Positions 8,410 through 18,011 of a stretch of 49,191 nt of DNA are shown piece after piece. This stretch comes from a virus: IMG/VR virus record IMGVR_UViG_3300001683_000172, positions 1-49,191 of that record; one strand, written 5' to 3'. Made by a program: the position numbers and the translations under genes. The notes under the pieces were generated by a model that did no database searches, was not told the DNA's origin, and was given only the letters and a program-made list of their open reading frames with translations. Within the stretch, counting starts at the first letter, position 1. Each line of letters opens with the position of its first letter.

Positions 8410-9068
8410 TATACTTCACTCCATATTTTAACAGTTTCGGGATAAATGTCATACATCATTTCTTTTTGTGCAGTTTTCTCATCTCTCAAATCAATAAAAT
8501 TCATAATTGCTTGAAATGATGCCGTCCAATAAACTTCGGTGTATTGTGATAATGGTAATACTATTCTTGCTTGTTCCTTCGCCATACCTGTTTGCACCAT
8601 AGTTTCATAAACTCTCTCAACCTCTAATAAATATCTATCATATAAATGTCTCATTCTTTTTTGTTGTAAATCATCTAACTCACCTTCGGATGCTTGTTTG
8701 TTATCTTGAGATTGTTTTCTCCAAACTTCTGGAATATAATAATCTGACACAGGAGTGTATCTACCACTAATCTCGTTCCAAGCGTGGTCTTTGGTGGGAT
8801 ATGATGATGTGGTTTCTATTCCAACTACGTGTTTATACCATTGTCGCATTACAAACTCTGGTGCTTTGAGATGAAATTGAACCATCATATGTCTAAATGG
8901 GGAGAAGTGTTTATGTTTGGCAAGAAATTTTACAAGTGCTCTATCTGACTTATCATATACTTCTTTTCTTTTACCAAAAGAAACTCTAGCTGAATTGACT
9001 ACCGTTAGGTCTGATCCTAATGTATCTATAACTTCAACAAATCCCTTATCGAGAACCTGTTTTTTCAT
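8400..9068 (-). CDS. thyX: FAD-dependent thymidylate synthase ThyX
   Basis: Makes dTMP from dUMP using methylene-tetrahydrofolate and reduced FAD, supplying thymidine for replication. Family features are HFSPFRHMMVQFHLKAPEFV (54-73), then RQWYKH (75-80) and, after an insertion, NEISGRYTP (98-106). These form the ThyX signature RHRxxSxNExSxRY in the split form common in phages. EQARIVLPLSQYTEVYWTAS (near 165-185) holds the conserved Arg and Leu of the substrate site, and NFIDLRDEKTAQKEM is the C-terminal helix motif. At 222 aa the length is normal. Upstream lie 72 AT-rich nt with TTATATATAAT on the coding strand, a probable promoter -10 region. Confidence 0.95.
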   Translation of the reverse strand: MKKQVLDKGFVEVIDTLGSDLTVVNSARVSFGKRKEVYDKSDRALVKFLAKHKHFSPFRHMMVQFHLKAPEFVMRQWYKHVVGIETTSSYPTKDHAWNEISGRYTPVSDYYIPEVWRKQSQDNKQASEGELDDLQQKRMRHLYDRYLLEVERVYETMVQTGMAKEQARIVLPLSQYTEVYWTASFQAIMNFIDLRDEKTAQKEMMYDIYPETVKIWSEVYWK

Positions 9069-9140
9069 TTTATAACCTTTTATTATATATAAGTATTAAA
9101 CTAATTTTCAATAATTTATTTTTTATTTAGATTAATGTTA

Positions 9141-12100
9141 TTATGGCTTTTTAATTCTATATTCACAATCTAGTGCATACTCAAATACTTTTTCTGAACT
9201 GATATACAGCTCGGCTGAACCAAGAGATTTAGCTATAAGTGTATCAAACTTGGACCAAGATCCTATACCATATTCATTTCTTAATATTGTCATAAATACA
9301 TTTTCCAATAATTTTAAGTCTTCAGTGGCGGGGTATTCAGGTATGTCCCCACCTCTTTGCCAAACAGTATGAGGTAATAACCTTGATCCTTCAGGAGTGA
9401 ATCTGGATGGACCTATTAACCATACTTTATTAGACACTTCGTCCTTATTCTCTTTGTCTTCTGAAAAATGTTCCTTTTTTTGCCATATAAAAGGTGTTAT
9501 TGGTTCGTAATAATAAAACGAAGTTTCATATCCGTCAATAGTGAAATTAGTACTATTTTTTTGTTGTAAGTTCAGATCAATTTCTCCATGAGGTACAGTT
9601 GAAAAATAGACTTCTGATGCTGGTGATTTATCTTCACCTATTTCACTTTTAGAAATCAAACGTGATAGAGTATCATCTCCTACCTTACGCAATAACGATG
9701 GTCTAAAAGATTCAAAGTTATTATCAGCCAACATATTATTATAAAAAGCTTTATCTATACTTTCATTTCCTAATCCATAATATGTCAATCCACTAATAAT
9801 CATTGACATTTGTAAAAATAATAACAATTCTACATTTGAAATAAAATCAGACTCGGTAATTGTAAAAGCTTTATCTTGGATGAACCATATCTTATCTTTG
9901 CCAAGGGCTTGGAGCGCGATGTCTTTCCAACTCTCTTTTGGTGCAGTTTGTCCACTTTCTTTACCTGGAATTTTATTTTCTTCAAAATTTAGTTTTTCAA
10001 GTACCGTACTAAAATCTGCATATAAATTTGCACGTCCATCTTCAAATTGCATGTCTCCACCTCGCATAGCACTTTTTTCGCCTCCTAGATATGTCAATTG
10101 GTTAAAAGCTTGAACCATACCCATAGCCTTAAAAGAACCTATGCTAAACGATACGTCTGTATTAATACCTTCTAGAATAGGAGAGTTTACTCGAATCGAT
10201 GGTAGACATTGATTAGCAAATTCATAATTTAAATTAAAAAAGTTATAATATTCAGATATTGCTTTACCTGCTGTACGTGGAATAAAGGGATCCTGATTCC
10301 TGTCATTATCTTCTATCTTAGCATATTTATATGGAAATGCATTAGAATTCATTCTTGGCATTCCTGTGAGCGTCGTACTCCAACCATCACTACTTATCTC
10401 ATGAGCAACATCTGTTGTTTGAAATAATACAGGATATTCACCAGGACCTTGACCAGTAATTCTTGCTTGCCAAGCTTTTGGTAAATATTTTGATATATAT
10501 GAATTACCTGGAAAAATTCCAGCAGTCCCATCAATAGTTAAAGATAAATCCAAAAGTCCATTTATAGTTGGATAATTATTTTGCACTGCACCTTTTTCAG
10601 TATACTGTAATTCATATTCCATAATCCTTCTCATATTATATGGATTATTTTCTTCTAAGGTTCCCTTATTATTATAATATCCTTTTAAACGGGACCGTCC
10701 CTTCATATATGCAATATCTATATTATGAGCTGTATTTTGAGATTTACGTTTGTTGGCATCTTCTTCTTCTGATAGTTTAATTGGTGTAGCGTTGATTGGA
10801 TTTTTTCCAAGTGATCTTTTTAATTCTGCATTCAAAAGTGGTAAAAATGAATCTTTATAATTATACTTATGTTTTCCAACTTCATTCTCACCATCTCCAG
10901 AAACAGTTAAATTTTTAGAAGTTACAATTGGTGTTAATCCTTGATTATTATTAGAAACTGATTCTCCAGCTATATCTTTTCCTTTATCATCCAATCTAAG
11001 AAATTTTGATAATTTTTGGGCCTCTACTGAACCTCTACTTTCATCATATATCCCGAAATTCCTAATATGTTCATTTCCAGAATATAATGCAGTAAGTGCC
11101 ATTTCAGATGGTATAGTAACTTTTAAATCTTGAGATTTTACTATTGATTCTTTTTCCCAAGCTGGAAATTCAAATACGTTAATTTGGTTAGCTTCATCTT
11201 TTAAATTAGATGAAATTTGTTTATCTCGGTCAGTTTTCCAAATAGCTTTATCATAAATTAAATTTGTATCCACTATTCCTATCATATTATCATCTCTACC
11301 TTGCTGTACCTCTAATTGATGAATTTTTCCAAAATTATTATACATTATTGAAATAAATCTATCAAGACCTTCTTTTAATGTTCCTATATTAAGAAAAGCT
11401 TCTTGTAATGTGGTCGCTTCTACATATAAATTTCTAAGGTATCCAACTTTATATTTTTCAGTTTGTCCATCTTTTCCAGGTGAAGATTCGGATGTTTCAT
11501 CTTTCGGTTGTGCGGCGATTTCTACGTTAGGGATACTTGTGCCCACTTCTCCTTGTAAAAACTTACCTAAACTCGCATAAAAATTATGAAAGTTTCCCTC
11601 GACTGTCGGCTCTTTAGTATTTTCTAAAGTTTCAATTCTATCAGGTATTATTATCTGGTTTACATCGGTTGTAAGTAAAGGACCTGGTAATCCTATTTTA
11701 TTAGATTCATATCCTGCAATAATCTCACCTTTAAGATTAATTTTAGGTTCTACTGATTTAAAAAGTGAAATTGGAGCTCCACCCGCATCAACATCCGTCA
11801 TATATCCCAAATATCTTGTCAATATATTATCTTCAAACCACCCCCATCGTATCCAAATTTTTGGTGGAACTTTTCCGGATGGGTCTACAAATTCCAAAAA
11901 TTCATCAGATGCATCTGTTGGTCCTGTTCCTGATTCCAGGTTAGCTGCAGCATCTGCAGTTGACAGATATCGATTATCTTCATCTTCTGCCAGACTCTGC
12001 CATGCTGGATGAACCCCAAATTTGCTCATGATATCATTGACAATTCTACCATACATGTCCCATCCGGCATTTTTTGCGGACTCCTCGCTAAGTACACCAA

Positions 12101-14051
12101 AACCGTATGTTTCGGAAGCTACTTTTGCTTCTGCTCTTGCTTTTCCAATAGGTATTAAATTATCTCTATAGGTTTCCTTAGCATATATTTGTGATAACGT
12201 ATCAAAATCTTTTTTTGATTTACCCCAATTAAATCCAGTAAAAATTTGTATAATATCCTTTTGTTTATATGTAGTAAAAATAGTCATATTTTTTACTGAT
12301 TCATAAGATTCCGGGGCCCCTGACGCTCCACTATCCACCTCTGTTACACTCTTGCCACTGGCCATAGGAATATAAAATTTAGACTCTATTGATAGTGGTA
12401 TATCCAGTTCTTCTACATTTGAAACAGAATCTTCTTGGGATGTTAAATACTTCGGTGATACGTTATTATATTTTTTACGTCTTGAATCTGTTAAAGATGT
12501 TCCTGTACTCAAAAACTCAATAGAGTCTTCTGTAACTTTTACATTAGACTTAAAGGTATCTTTATTATGGATATCTTTTCTTATCTTATCCATCCTTGTA
12601 AACCAAAAATCTATGTCTCCCTCTGGCACCTGCCGAAAATACTTGGCCATCGCCTTTTTGCCTGAATCGGGTCCTATAGAGAAATCTTGTTTTGTTACTT
12701 TGATAAAATCTTCTGGGTATTCTACTCCGCCTTTATTAAATTTATTAAAAAAATCCATCCCAGCTTTCTGAGTTTCACTCATTGATCCGTCTTTTCTTAT
12801 CATACTACCATCTGGTCCGAATGCTGGAAGATCATGACCTTGTTCCATTAATGCTTCTTGATATACTGATACTAAAGATTTATTTTTTGTCCAATGTTGC
12901 TGTGTTGTTAATCCTGCAGCCCAAGTCAACCATATCAAAGCAAACTGTTGGGTCTCTTTATGTAAAAAATGATCTGACGGACTACTGCCTCCCATTAAAT
13001 ACCATGCCGCAGCTATAGTATTTATTCCGTTATTCGGAGTAGATTTTGTTGGTGTTGGTTTTTTATCTTTATCTGGATCTGGGGGTTTCTTATTGTGTGT
13101 ATCTCCATACCCCTGTATAAGAGACCCATAAACAATTTCTGGTAAATTATGCATCATTTGAAAAAATTCATCTGATACGTCATCTGGGGATGTAAACTCA
13201 ATTTTACTTTCTTCGTTTTCCCTATCTCCTGCACTTATTACTGATGGAGAATACTCTCTATCTACTTTTGTATCCAATAAACTCATTCCAACGGTTTGAA
13301 CCTTTACTACACAATCAAATCCACCATCAGATCTTAACGAATATTCAAAGTTAGAAATTTGTCCTAAAACATATTCATAATCCCCGTTATGTTTTAAAAT
13401 TTCTTCTTCATAATTTTTTGCAGTATTATCTTTTAATAAATCTATTACTCCACCATCACTCTTTATTCCCTTTACTCCTTTATTATGATATATATCAATA
13501 ATTTTATGTCCTAATGAAGTATTAAACATTGATGAAGCTGTATCAGTTCCTACATTCCATCCAAATTCTACTAAAACTTCTGACCCAACTCTAAAAAAAT
13601 ATGGAGAAAGTCTATCGAGGTCTTCTAATGAAAATACAGTAAAATTAACAGTACATTCCCTACGAGATTTTAAAGTTCCTTCATATCTAGTTGAAATTGA
13701 TTTTATTCCTGAAATTGGTCTGTAAAGTGTATTACTATAAATTGAATCAAATGAACTTTTCATTAAGTCTAAAGGTTCATTAGCAACACCTTCCGGATTT
13801 CCTGGTTCTTGATTTAACTCTCCTGCTCCAATAATTGCTATTCTATCTTTTTTATCTCTTTTTATAACTGTCAACCCTATCATATGTGCCCAAGTAGCTC
13901 TATTATAAAAATTAAGGAAATCATCACCTAATTCTATGGGTTCATTAGCAGAAGATGCTTTTCCAATACTTTGACGTGAGAATGCCTTTTGCTTTTGTAA
14001 AAGTTTATAACGAATTTCTTTTGGTATAGGTCTAAGATTGAAATTAGACAT
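9141..14051 (-). CDS. Very large virion/baseplate structural protein, 1636 aa
   Basis: The longest gene in the window, separated by 1 nt from the LysM/gp53-like gene and so part of the baseplate operon. The N-terminal 250 aa contain a dense beta-rich segment (ECTVNFTVFSLEDLDRLSPY, then VGSEVLVEFGWN) of a kind I associate with large tail proteins of marine myoviruses. The rest is a mosaic of beta-rich stretches and polar linkers, with ITGQGPGEYPVLFQTTDVAH near residue 1220 and a C-terminus with several Trp/Tyr-rich patches. There is no signal peptide or clear transmembrane helix. Its position after gp53-like and tube-junction-like genes suggests a hub or wedge component. I cannot assign it to a specific T4 gene product. 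Confidence 0.75.
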   Translation of the reverse strand: MSNFNLRPIPKEIRYKLLQKQKAFSRQSIGKASSANEPIELGDDFLNFYNRATWAHMIGLTVIKRDKKDRIAIIGAGELNQEPGNPEGVANEPLDLMKSSFDSIYSNTLYRPISGIKSISTRYEGTLKSRRECTVNFTVFSLEDLDRLSPYFFRVGSEVLVEFGWNVGTDTASSMFNTSLGHKIIDIYHNKGVKGIKSDGGVIDLLKDNTAKNYEEEILKHNGDYEYVLGQISNFEYSLRSDGGFDCVVKVQTVGMSLLDTKVDREYSPSVISAGDRENEESKIEFTSPDDVSDEFFQMMHNLPEIVYGSLIQGYGDTHNKKPPDPDKDKKPTPTKSTPNNGINTIAAAWYLMGGSSPSDHFLHKETQQFALIWLTWAAGLTTQQHWTKNKSLVSVYQEALMEQGHDLPAFGPDGSMIRKDGSMSETQKAGMDFFNKFNKGGVEYPEDFIKVTKQDFSIGPDSGKKAMAKYFRQVPEGDIDFWFTRMDKIRKDIHNKDTFKSNVKVTEDSIEFLSTGTSLTDSRRKKYNNVSPKYLTSQEDSVSNVEELDIPLSIESKFYIPMASGKSVTEVDSGASGAPESYESVKNMTIFTTYKQKDIIQIFTGFNWGKSKKDFDTLSQIYAKETYRDNLIPIGKARAEAKVASETYGFGVLSEESAKNAGWDMYGRIVNDIMSKFGVHPAWQSLAEDEDNRYLSTADAAANLESGTGPTDASDEFLEFVDPSGKVPPKIWIRWGWFEDNILTRYLGYMTDVDAGGAPISLFKSVEPKINLKGEIIAGYESNKIGLPGPLLTTDVNQIIIPDRIETLENTKEPTVEGNFHNFYASLGKFLQGEVGTSIPNVEIAAQPKDETSESSPGKDGQTEKYKVGYLRNLYVEATTLQEAFLNIGTLKEGLDRFISIMYNNFGKIHQLEVQQGRDDNMIGIVDTNLIYDKAIWKTDRDKQISSNLKDEANQINVFEFPAWEKESIVKSQDLKVTIPSEMALTALYSGNEHIRNFGIYDESRGSVEAQKLSKFLRLDDKGKDIAGESVSNNNQGLTPIVTSKNLTVSGDGENEVGKHKYNYKDSFLPLLNAELKRSLGKNPINATPIKLSEEEDANKRKSQNTAHNIDIAYMKGRSRLKGYYNNKGTLEENNPYNMRRIMEYELQYTEKGAVQNNYPTINGLLDLSLTIDGTAGIFPGNSYISKYLPKAWQARITGQGPGEYPVLFQTTDVAHEISSDGWSTTLTGMPRMNSNAFPYKYAKIEDNDRNQDPFIPRTAGKAISEYYNFFNLNYEFANQCLPSIRVNSPILEGINTDVSFSIGSFKAMGMVQAFNQLTYLGGEKSAMRGGDMQFEDGRANLYADFSTVLEKLNFEENKIPGKESGQTAPKESWKDIALQALGKDKIWFIQDKAFTITESDFISNVELLLFLQMSMIISGLTYYGLGNESIDKAFYNNMLADNNFESFRPSLLRKVGDDTLSRLISKSEIGEDKSPASEVYFSTVPHGEIDLNLQQKNSTNFTIDGYETSFYYYEPITPFIWQKKEHFSEDKENKDEVSNKVWLIGPSRFTPEGSRLLPHTVWQRGGDIPEYPATEDLKLLENVFMTILRNEYGIGSWSKFDTLIAKSLGSAELYISSEKVFEYALDCEYRIKKP

Positions 14052-14052
14052 A

Positions 14053-14355
14053 TTAGAATAACCTATTTATGTTTTCCAAATCGATCAGTACCCCACTTAT
14101 ATTAACTGGAACTCTTATCTGTTTACTTGTATCTAAATAAATAGAACCATCAAATATATTATTTGCCTGTGCGATAATCCACCATAAAGATTGATCACCG
14201 TAAAACTTGAATGCTAAATGTTCACATCTTTCTAAATCATTTGGAAACATATATACATCATCATCTCTTAAAGGTATTTTTGGATATATGGTTGGCTTTA
14301 AAACTTTCTGTTTTAATCTCTTGTCCATTTTTTGATCTGTAAATTTATATCTCAT
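14053..14355 (-). CDS. 53: Baseplate wedge protein gp53-like (LysM-type fold)
   Basis: 100-aa protein with a LysM-like module in the middle: MFPNDLERCEHLAFKFYGDQ, then SLWWIIAQANNIFDGSIYLD. This is the pattern 'D-x-x-x-LA-x-x-x-YG-D-xx-WW-x-IA-x-AN' of T4 gp53 and related tail proteins, in which the fold binds other baseplate subunits rather than cell wall. A basic N-terminus (MRYKFTDQKMDKRLKQK) precedes it. T4 gp53 is longer (about 196 aa), so this is a minimal version. No strong ribosome-binding site is seen; translation may be coupled to the preceding gene, which ends 18 nt upstream. Confidence 0.75.
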   Translation of the reverse strand: MRYKFTDQKMDKRLKQKVLKPTIYPKIPLRDDDVYMFPNDLERCEHLAFKFYGDQSLWWIIAQANNIFDGSIYLDTSKQIRVPVNISGVLIDLENINRLF

Positions 14356-14373
14356 TTAATTTATCAATTCCCA

Positions 14374-16503
14374 TCAAATTCCAAAAGGATTTAATGCAGT
14401 TAGAGTTTCCTTTTGTTTAGCGCCCCCGAATTTATACAGTTCAGCTTCTTTTGCCTCTTTAGATAGTTGTTCTGGTGACTTATTATTCCAAGCAGCGTTT
14501 CCTATTGCAGTCTGTGCTTGGAGATCCATCGATATCTTCGCGGCAGCTGGTGTCGGTAATGCACCAAGCTTATAGGGCTTCCAGACTGAGGGGTTCTGTC
14601 GTAACGGATCTAATGATATTTTGGTAATATTTTTTAAATGAGGATCTCGATGTACGAAATCATCTGCTCTTTCCGCTGATGTTGGTGCGGGATCCACTCG
14701 TCTAAACCAACCTTGATCATATCCTAAATGCTGCCCGTATTTACTTGGTAATTGATTACCAATATATCTAAAATCACAACTTACATTTATAAACTTAGGT
14801 AATTGCATTCCCCTTTTTATTTCCCAAGGACTACTTTCTTCTACTGTATAACTCAAGGAATTTAAAAATCCTGGAGCCTCATCTAAAATACTTCCAATTG
14901 TCAATTGTGTCATTGGTGGAACCATTCTATTGCCATTATTTTCATCGTATTCTGGATAACACAATCCAATTAAATAATTTAATTTTTCCATCAAGAATGG
15001 GAATTCAGTTATTGATTTTGGTGCAATAGAAAAGTTAAAACTTATATTTCTGTCTGCTCCTTTATAAACATGAACTTGATCTGCTCTACCAATATATCTT
15101 TCTGATACCCACTCTGGAGTTATATTATCATTTATACCAGATAAAATTGCTCTAAAAACTATATTACTTCCCCTTACCATATCCTTAAATCTAAATTTTA
15201 CGAAATCACGTTCGTCATTAAACTCATTATTAGTTTCCTCTGGTAGTGGATCACCATATCTATGTGCATTTATCTTATCTATTTGATCGGAATCTTTAGG
15301 ATGAATCCATCCCAACCTTTTGTGCCATTCAAGTCCAGCTAATGAATTGAGTCCATCCATATTACCCCGAAGTTTTCCTTGATCTCCAACATCATCTACT
15401 ACTTTTTGTCCCCATTGGCGTTCAAGAGCATTACCATATCCATAACTCATACCCCCCAACTTATTTTTCAGCTTTGAATACTCTTTAACTTTCCAACTTT
15501 GCTTACCCTTTTGCTGAGTTCCCTCATGTATTGGCTTCTTATCTAAAGTTTTTTGTGAATCTACATATCTAGAAGGTGGATCTGGATCTTTATCGAGGTT
15601 AACCCCCAAAAGTGAAGATGCCATAGATGTAAGTGCTTCCGTTCCACTTCTTATGATAGCACTACCAAGTCTTCCCAGAAGGCCTTCTTCTTCAGATTTT
15701 TCTGGAATTCCTGGAAAACTTTTCACAGCCCATTTCGCTAATTTATTCTTCTTCCCTCGTCTGTTTTTCTCACCCCAATCATAACCTTCATATCTCTCAT
15801 ACAATCCTAGAGTAACAGGAGATACTGAACCTGGATCAAGCCAATTCTGTATAGGATTAAGAAAACTTGTCACTAATGTATTCAAAACTCCCTCTGCACT
15901 AATATGTCTTTGAAGTTTTACTACTCTTAAAGCGTTCATTTCAAAGCTCACGGGATTAAATACTCTCGTTTCCTTTCGTGGATTTAATGCCTGTAAAAGA
16001 AATTGTTTTCCTAATATAAGATTTCCAGTATTACCACTATTATGTAAAAGTGTTTTTAATCTATGTTGATCTGCTTTTATTCTATTTATAGAAGTTATTA
16101 CACCGCCTCGTATAAATTCTATAGTTTGTCTAGAACCTTGAGTTCTATCAGTATCTCCACTATAACGAAAAGTTTCTTTGTTTTCACCTTCCATATCTAT
16201 CAAAGTTTTATAAATAATAGGATGAATTCTATCTTTTTCCATTTTGCCTGGAGCAGCTTCTTCCCTAATGTCGTATACGTCTTTCCATCTCCAATAATGA
16301 TCAACATAAGAAAATTTATTTTCGCGATTTTCTACGGCGGTTGGATGTAAAAATTTTCTTGCAAGCTCAGAACCTATTTTTGGAACTTTATATGTAGATG
16401 CTCCTATCAAAGTATTAAGTTTAGTAATATTTTCACTGTCTTCATTTATATTTAAACTTTCGGAAGCTTTTTTGGCTGTTTCTTTAGTTGCTTCTAAATT
16501 CAT
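14374..16503 (-). CDS. Baseplate / tail-tube junction-like protein, probably longer than the ATG-started frame
   Basis: From the first ATG this is 709 aa. The C-terminal 250 residues look like the tube-initiator type found in gp48/gp54-like proteins: RNISFNFSIAPKSITEFPFL, MVPPMTQLTIGSILDEAPGF, LNSLSYTVEESSPWEIKRGM, then QLPKFINVSCDFRYIGNQLP. The same frame stays open for 81 codons upstream of the ATG (to 16746) with no ATG, GTG or TTG. That upstream part has protein-like sequence (FPFPGQGSWHIAKHWRRRHF). It joins the 3' end of the 420-aa gene exactly at a GGGAAAA heptamer, so the natural product may be a frameshift fusion of about 1210 aa. The ATG at 16503 may therefore not be a true start. 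The specific gp48/gp54 assignment is inference from motif style. Confidence 0.7.
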   Translation of the reverse strand: MNLEATKETAKKASESLNINEDSENITKLNTLIGASTYKVPKIGSELARKFLHPTAVENRENKFSYVDHYWRWKDVYDIREEAAPGKMEKDRIHPIIYKTLIDMEGENKETFRYSGDTDRTQGSRQTIEFIRGGVITSINRIKADQHRLKTLLHNSGNTGNLILGKQFLLQALNPRKETRVFNPVSFEMNALRVVKLQRHISAEGVLNTLVTSFLNPIQNWLDPGSVSPVTLGLYERYEGYDWGEKNRRGKKNKLAKWAVKSFPGIPEKSEEEGLLGRLGSAIIRSGTEALTSMASSLLGVNLDKDPDPPSRYVDSQKTLDKKPIHEGTQQKGKQSWKVKEYSKLKNKLGGMSYGYGNALERQWGQKVVDDVGDQGKLRGNMDGLNSLAGLEWHKRLGWIHPKDSDQIDKINAHRYGDPLPEETNNEFNDERDFVKFRFKDMVRGSNIVFRAILSGINDNITPEWVSERYIGRADQVHVYKGADRNISFNFSIAPKSITEFPFLMEKLNYLIGLCYPEYDENNGNRMVPPMTQLTIGSILDEAPGFLNSLSYTVEESSPWEIKRGMQLPKFINVSCDFRYIGNQLPSKYGQHLGYDQGWFRRVDPAPTSAERADDFVHRDPHLKNITKISLDPLRQNPSVWKPYKLGALPTPAAAKISMDLQAQTAIGNAAWNNKSPEQLSKEAKEAELYKFGGAKQKETLTALNPFGI

Positions 16504-16742
16504 ATTTGACCAAATTGGATAATCTGCCTGTGAATCTGGAACATTCAGATCATAAAATCCCTCTGCAACGTGTCCTGACTTATTCTTCGGTGGAAAATGT
16601 CTCCTACGCCAATGCTTTGCTATATGCCAACTACCTTGACCTGGAAAAGGAAAATCATATCCATCCAGTCCATCTAAATTTGCTGATATTTTTATCTTAG
16701 ATCTATCACCGTTTTCATCTATAGGAATTGCTAATCTTGAAG

Positions 16743-18005
16743 CTATTTTCCCATATTTGTAGTAAATCCAGCTGGATGTAAATCATCTTCTGGATTAAAA
16801 GTTTTACCTTTTTTAGTTCCAGCCATAAAATTAACACCTTTAGACTGTAGACTTGGTTGATTAGACGCGGCCCAGGGATATTCACCCATTTGGTCCCACA
16901 TAGTTTGACCTCTTACATCCCAAGTATTTGGAACGTCTGGAATTATAGATTTAGAACTAAGTTGCCACATATGTGGACTATCAGGTGCCATATCTGATGT
17001 GGGAGGACCAAAACCAAAGACATACTTACCAGCCAGGTCACCTGCCGTAACCATATAGGATAGTTGAGACCTAGAATTAAATGGCAATTCTGTTTTATCT
17101 TTACCAATATTCTTCCAAAATCCTAACGGTAAGGTATGAATATCATCTGCACCTACTCTCGGATTTCCACTAAAATAATCAACACCTTCCTTTAGAGAAG
17201 AATCTACATTACCTAAACCTTCAACCGTACGGGAATATCCAAGTCTAAAAGTTCCCTGGTGAAATCCTTCTACTACTGGATATTTATATGATTTTCCATC
17301 TTTAGAAATTCCTACAAATTGAGACTTTGTCTTATCTATAAAAAATTTGGTAAATCCAGTTGCATGTAACTCTTCTGAACCCATAGGTCCTGGAAAATAA
17401 CTTTTTGCAAGTATATCATCGTTAGTATTACCTGGCATTCCTAAATTTAACTTTAAAGTATTTGGATACTTATAGTTTTTCCCATCTTCAGAAATTCCTA
17501 TAAATTTACTTTCACGAAGTTGCATATTTTTGGTAAATCCCATAGCATCTAAATCTGTAACTCCGCCTGGGTTTGGAAAATAATTAACAACAACTGGTTT
17601 ATGACGTTTCGGAACATTAATAATTGTTATATTTGAATCAAAAAATGTATTACCAATCTTACTAAATTTTTCTGATAATTTTTGTCTAAATCCACCAAGT
17701 TCACCTACTCTCATTTTCCGTGGATTTACATCGTTGGAAGTGTTACTACCAAATTCATTGGAAGTTTTACTACCAAATCCACCTCGTTCAGATTGTAATT
17801 CAAGTGTCCCACCTAATCTGTCACCAATATTTTGCAATTGACTACCAAAAAACATACCACCAGTAGTTGTGTTTGTGTACTGGGTTGGACCGCTTTGTTT
17901 GAGGGATACTCCGGAATCTTCTGTTTCATGAGTAAATACGCCAGGACTTACAATTCTTGATGAATATTTTATTAATTTTGGTCTGTTTAAGTCTGTTAAT
18001 GCCAT
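16743..18005 (-). CDS. Baseplate-associated protein with a tail-sheath-like N-terminal arm, 420 aa
   Basis: Residues 17-31 (RIVSPGVFTHETEDS) closely match the N-terminus of the sheath protein (RIVSPGVFTQETDLS). In contractile tails that arm links neighbouring sheath subunits. The body has at least three copies of a module with GFTKNMQLRESKFIGISEDG or GFTKFFIDKTKSQFVGISKD followed by KYP; the last copy, HPAGFTTNMGK, is cut by the stop. It lies between the tape measure and the tube-junction-like gene, where T4-like phages encode baseplate/tube-initiation proteins. I infer a protein that docks the first sheath ring to the baseplate. Ending in the middle of a repeat, right after a slippery heptamer, suggests a longer frameshifted form exists. 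Confidence 0.75.
   Translation of the reverse strand: MALTDLNRPKLIKYSSRIVSPGVFTHETEDSGVSLKQSGPTQYTNTTTGGMFFGSQLQNIGDRLGGTLELQSERGGFGSKTSNEFGSNTSNDVNPRKMRVGELGGFRQKLSEKFSKIGNTFFDSNITIINVPKRHKPVVVNYFPNPGGVTDLDAMGFTKNMQLRESKFIGISEDGKNYKYPNTLKLNLGMPGNTNDDILAKSYFPGPMGSEELHATGFTKFFIDKTKSQFVGISKDGKSYKYPVVEGFHQGTFRLGYSRTVEGLGNVDSSLKEGVDYFSGNPRVGADDIHTLPLGFWKNIGKDKTELPFNSRSQLSYMVTAGDLAGKYVFGFGPPTSDMAPDSPHMWQLSSKSIIPDVPNTWDVRGQTMWDQMGEYPWAASNQPSLQSKGVNFMAGTKKGKTFNPEDDLHPAGFTTNMGK
16746..16752 (-). other. Slippery heptamer G-GGA-AAA directly before a stop: candidate -1 ribosomal frameshift site
   Basis: On the coding strand the end of the 420-aa gene reads ATG GGA AAA TAG. The heptamer GGGAAAA is in the X-XXY-YYZ phase required for tandem -1 slippage and differs only in the last base from the GGGAAAG used by phage lambda G-GT. 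Slipping gives GGG AAA ATA GCT and enters the open frame that runs into the 14374-16503 gene. I see no strong downstream stem-loop or upstream Shine-Dalgarno stimulator. A single missing A in this short A run would give the same picture. Confidence 0.55.
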
Positions 18006-18011
18006 CTTTAC

